From positions 1-9,471 of the forward strand of contig RDXT01000871.1 in the NCBI GenBank assembly GCA_004292985.1: 9,471 bases of DNA, read 5' to 3'. Positions 7,043-9,471 of this stretch are shown in pieces. A program made the position numbers and the translations under genes. The DNA is from Bacteroidota bacterium (lineage in GTDB: Bacteria; Bacteroidota; Bacteroidia; J057). A model generated the notes under the pieces. It was given only the letters and a program-made list of their open reading frames with translations, was not told the DNA's origin and searched no databases. Positions within the stretch are counted from its first letter, which is position 1. Every line of letters begins with the position of its first letter.

Positions 7043-9441
7043 GCGTATGCAATTGAGGATTTAACCATCCATCCGGGGCCTGTCGGGGCAGGTATTTCCT
7101 GAGCAGGGAAGTTAGCGCCCCCATATTCTCCACAGAGATCGAGAGATATATGCCCGATCCGGGTATTGATGCCCATAATAGTCCGGTAGAGAGGGGCATT
7201 CTCCCCTTTTATTTCTGTCATATATTGAACTCCTCCGCTGAATGAGGTGGATTTCAGCACATTGCCCCGGACAAGGGCCTTGAGCTGGAGCTGGCTTCCG
7301 GATTTTTCGAGATAGCCTTCGCCCAGATACACACCTGTAAACTCAGCATTCAGAGATTTCCCTATGCTGATGGACTGATGCCAGTTCGCGGAGGGGATAT
7401 AGCTTACAAGCGAATCGCGCTGTCTCTGCTGAAAACCCGCTGAAAACTCAGATTGAAGTTGCACCGATGCCGAGGGCTTCAGCCTCATCGAAAGAAATGC
7501 CAGCAGCAGCGCGCTGTTTCCCTGCATGGGTAATGAATCTGCATAGGCGGCAGGCCTGAACAAGGGCGCATATTGAATCCCTAAAGAACCTGTTTCCGGA
7601 AGGGTTACACTCAGATTTGCCCCTGCTACCCGGCGTTGTTCGTAGTGCAAATTGCCTGAAATGTAGGTTTCGGTCTGGTCTTTCTGAATAAACGATGTGA
7701 CATTCACCCGGTTTTGAAAGAGGCTTGTCTGTACTTCGGCTCTGTATTGCTCTTCGGGTAAATACAGCCAGGGATTTGTCAGCAGGGCAAAGGAGGAGCT
7801 TCGGCGGACATAGCGGCCAGATACGTGTACATTTCTCAGCGCTTCGTAGTCCAGCGAAATGCGGGCTGCCTGCTTCCGGGCAAAGGAGTCGGAGCTAATG
7901 CCGGAGAAATCGGGCAGAAACGACCATTCGACCTCAATCCGTCCTTTTGATCCGAAAAAATCTGTACCTGCTTCTACCGAAAATAAGGTATAGGTACTGC
8001 TTCTATAGTCATATATCTGGCTTTGCAGGGGCTGGCGGTCCTGCGCGTGCACCATTTGTATGCCCAGGGAACGCCCCTTTGCTACCTGATAAACCGCTTG
8101 CACTCCGAGCAATAAAGGCCTGATATGCAATCGTTTAGACAAAGCAGTATCTGCATTTACCCGGGCTTGTACCCAACGGCCGCCTGTTACGGAAACGTTC
8201 CACTTCCCTGCATGGGTTTGCACATAGGCGCCCTGCACAATTACTCCATCGAGGCTGAGTATTGAAAATCGTGGATAAGCGGTGCCTACCTGAAGTTTTT
8301 CAATGTATGTATCTGCTTTTTTCCGAGCCAGGTCAGATAACTCACTTTTTTTGCCCGTCAAAAGTGCTTGTCGGTTCCAGGCTTTTTCCAGGTCTTTCAG
8401 CTCCTGGTATTTCGCAGAAATTTCTTTATAATTTTGCCAGTAACCCGTTAATTTATTTAGTCGCTCATATTCCGTCCAGTTGGCAGAAAACAGCGAGTCT
8501 TTTAACTGGTCTGTTTTTCCCGGCGCATCCAGGTCATGCAGTCCATATTTTTCCTGGAAATAGGCTTTTTCTTCTTCCATTTTCTGGTAGAAACCATTTT
8601 CCAGTTTTTCCTTATAATGGGATTGAGAGGCAATTTCTTTGCGGATCTGCTCTTCGGAAAAAGCCGAATCCTTCCAGAAAAACAAGCGCGAAGTGTCTTT
8701 TAGCAGGGTTTCCGCTTTGTGTATTTTTTCACCGGCCAGTTTTTGCAGCAGGGCTTCTCTGTCAAATTGAATCTGAAAAACATTTGCAAATCCGGGTGCG
8801 GAGTCGCGATATGAAGCATAATTGAGCGTCAGACTTACCGGAATATCGTGGACCGTAAGCGGAAGGTGTCCCTGAATCTGGTAGAAATCTGAAGGAAATC
8901 CTGGCTGAGGGTATGCGTTTTGCCCTTTTTGAGCCGTTAGACGCAGCGTCCCGCCGCTTGTTTTCTTTTGCCGGGAGTCCTGCTTGTAGCCATTGCGCAT
9001 TATATCTTCGCTCACTACCACATCCTGACAGGCGCGCGAAAGTTCTGCCCCGCGTGTCAGCTCATAGGCGATAACACATAGCGTATAGGTGCCTGCCTCT
9101 ACAGTATCCTGATGATACGCAATTGACGCTGTGGCCAGTCCGAAGTATGAGAGGTCGAATGTGCCGTTTTGAATTACAGCAGGTTGAGAAAGGGCAGAGA
9201 TGAGGTTTTTTTCACCGGACCTGACGTGTGCCTCAAGCCGTATTCGTACTTCATTATTGGAGGCATTTCTGACTACTCCCTGCCATATATTCCGGGTATC
9301 CAGTTCCTGGTTCATTTGTGCAGGCGGGGAGATCAGCACAGATTGCCCTATGGCAGCCATACCACGGCACGCAATGGCCATCAGGATCAGCCTTAGTTGA
9401 ACTGATCTGACGCGGGCGGGTATATGGAAGCCACTCTGCAT
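7036..9441 (-). CDS. Predicted outer-membrane beta-barrel protein with N-terminal beta-sandwich and coiled coil
   Basis: 801 residues. The N-terminus carries Arg residues then LRLILMAIACRGMAAIG, a signal peptide ending near residue 33. Residues about 34-145 are a beta-sandwich-like domain with Cys122 and Cys138, a possible disulfide pair. Residues 195-230 contain LPLTVHDIPVSLTLNY and VFQIQFD, leading into a long charged helical region (about 225-385). Residues about 390-801 are alternating polar/hydrophobic strands with many aromatics (SLGIQYAPLF, HISLDLCGEYGG), and the chain ends SSIAYAW. A C-terminal aromatic residue is the usual signal for outer-membrane barrel insertion. It is the first gene of the operon visible here. 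The start at 9441 keeps the whole signal; Met21 is an alternative. A role as outer-membrane anchor or conduit for the giant protein is an inference; no known porin or transporter family is recognised. Confidence 0.88.
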   Translation of the reverse strand: MQSGFHIPARVRSVQLRLILMAIACRGMAAIGQSVLISPPAQMNQELDTRNIWQGVVRNASNNEVRIRLEAHVRSGEKNLISALSQPAVIQNGTFDLSYFGLATASIAYHQDTVEAGTYTLCVIAYELTRGAELSRACQDVVVSEDIMRNGYKQDSRQKKTSGGTLRLTAQKGQNAYPQPGFPSDFYQIQGHLPLTVHDIPVSLTLNYASYRDSAPGFANVFQIQFDREALLQKLAGEKIHKAETLLKDTSRLFFWKDSAFSEEQIRKEIASQSHYKEKLENGFYQKMEEEKAYFQEKYGLHDLDAPGKTDQLKDSLFSANWTEYERLNKLTGYWQNYKEISAKYQELKDLEKAWNRQALLTGKKSELSDLARKKADTYIEKLQVGTAYPRFSILSLDGVIVQGAYVQTHAGKWNVSVTGGRWVQARVNADTALSKRLHIRPLLLGVQAVYQVAKGRSLGIQMVHAQDRQPLQSQIYDYRSSTYTLFSVEAGTDFFGSKGRIEVEWSFLPDFSGISSDSFARKQAARISLDYEALRNVHVSGRYVRRSSSFALLTNPWLYLPEEQYRAEVQTSLFQNRVNVTSFIQKDQTETYISGNLHYEQRRVAGANLSVTLPETGSLGIQYAPLFRPAAYADSLPMQGNSALLLAFLSMRLKPSASVQLQSEFSAGFQQRQRDSLVSYIPSANWHQSISIGKSLNAEFTGVYLGEGYLEKSGSQLQLKALVRGNVLKSTSFSGGVQYMTEIKGENAPLYRTIMGINTRIGHISLDLCGEYGGANFPAQEIPAPTGPGWMVKSSIAYAW
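7039..8274 (-). other. C-terminal predicted outer-membrane beta-barrel
   Basis: Residues about 390-801 form a succession of alternating strands separated by polar turns, ending in Trp801. Length of about 410 residues would suit a mid-size barrel, roughly 14-18 strands, but strands were not counted by a predictor. Confidence 0.6.
8287..8769 (-). other. Long charged coiled-coil-like region of the barrel protein
   Basis: Residues about 225-385 are dominated by Lys, Glu, Gln, Asp and Leu with few Pro/Gly, for example LLQKLAGEKIHKAETLLKD and YKEISAKYQELKDLEKAW. It sits between the N-terminal domain and the barrel strands. Such a helical arm could span the periplasm or bundle with partners. Confidence 0.65.
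9007..9342 (-). other. N-terminal beta-sandwich-like domain of the barrel protein
   Basis: Residues about 34-145 open with SVLISPPAQMNQELDTRNIW, then VRIRLEAHV, and end YTLCVIAYEL ... LSRACQDVVV. Cys122 and Cys138 are placed so that they could pair. The layout resembles the exported N-terminal domains that I associate with TANFOR-like neighbours in Bacteroidota. It should lie in the periplasm or on the cell surface. Confidence 0.5.
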
Positions 9442-9471
9442 GGTTGTCAGGGGATAATGTCTATTGCCCAG
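9442..9471. other. Upstream edge of the operon, no promoter recognised
   Basis: Only 30 bases are present upstream of the first gene. I see no Bacteroidota-type -7 box (TAnnTTTG) and no clear Shine-Dalgarno site. The promoter, or a further upstream operon gene, lies outside the window. Confidence 0.5.

Noticed and set aside
6777..7199. Minus-strand open frame of 140 codons across the barrel/FN3 junction
   Set aside because: It overlaps two well-supported genes in another frame and shows no domain or signal.
8262..8825. Plus-strand open frame of 187 codons with hydrophobic stretches
   Set aside because: Antisense to the coiled-coil part of the barrel gene; the Phe/Leu/Ser-rich product is the expected reverse reading of Lys/Glu-rich codons.
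9442..9471. Possible promoter in the 30 bases upstream of the first gene
   Set aside because: No TAnnTTTG-like box or other convincing element; the interval is too short to judge.

Overview
The window looks like part of a Bacteroidota chromosome, probably a free-living or environmental lineage of the Saprospiraceae/Chitinophagaceae/Cytophagales kind. The inference rests on protein style, because there is no rRNA or other marker gene here. The clues are a very large secreted protein of the Bacteroidota RHS/SpvB-like type, a fibronectin-III/TANFOR-like exported protein, an OmpH/Skp-like chaperone and a lipoprotein, all in one tight operon. Base composition is intermediate, with no obvious compositional break along the window.

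Everything real lies on the minus strand, so the operon reads from right to left. In transcription order: (1) 9441-7036, an 801-residue predicted outer-membrane beta-barrel protein with an N-terminal beta-sandwich and a long internal coiled coil; (2) 7042-6323, a 239-residue secreted FN3/TANFOR-like protein; (3) 6315-5782, a 177-residue OmpH/Skp-family protein with a hydrophobic N-terminal anchor; (4) 5785-5180, a 201-residue predicted lipoprotein; (5) 5183 to the left edge, at least 1727 residues of a giant secreted RHS-like protein whose C-terminus lies outside the window. The giant frame stays open to base 1 with no stop, and it fills more than half of the window.

Junctions are 7 bp overlap, 7 bp gap, 4 bp ATGA overlap and 4 bp ATGA overlap. 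The window therefore behaves as one transcription unit with probable translational coupling. Only 30 bases lie upstream of the first gene, so the promoter is not visible, and no terminator is seen.

All five proteins carry export or membrane-insertion signals. A reasonable but untested reading is a self-contained envelope module. The giant protein would be the surface-displayed or secreted payload, the OmpH-like protein a dedicated periplasmic holdase, the barrel/coiled-coil protein an outer-membrane anchor or conduit, and the FN3-like protein and lipoprotein accessory envelope parts. No RNA genes, mobile elements, CRISPR arrays or convincing DNA repeats were seen. Several long plus-strand open frames are antisense shadows of these genes.
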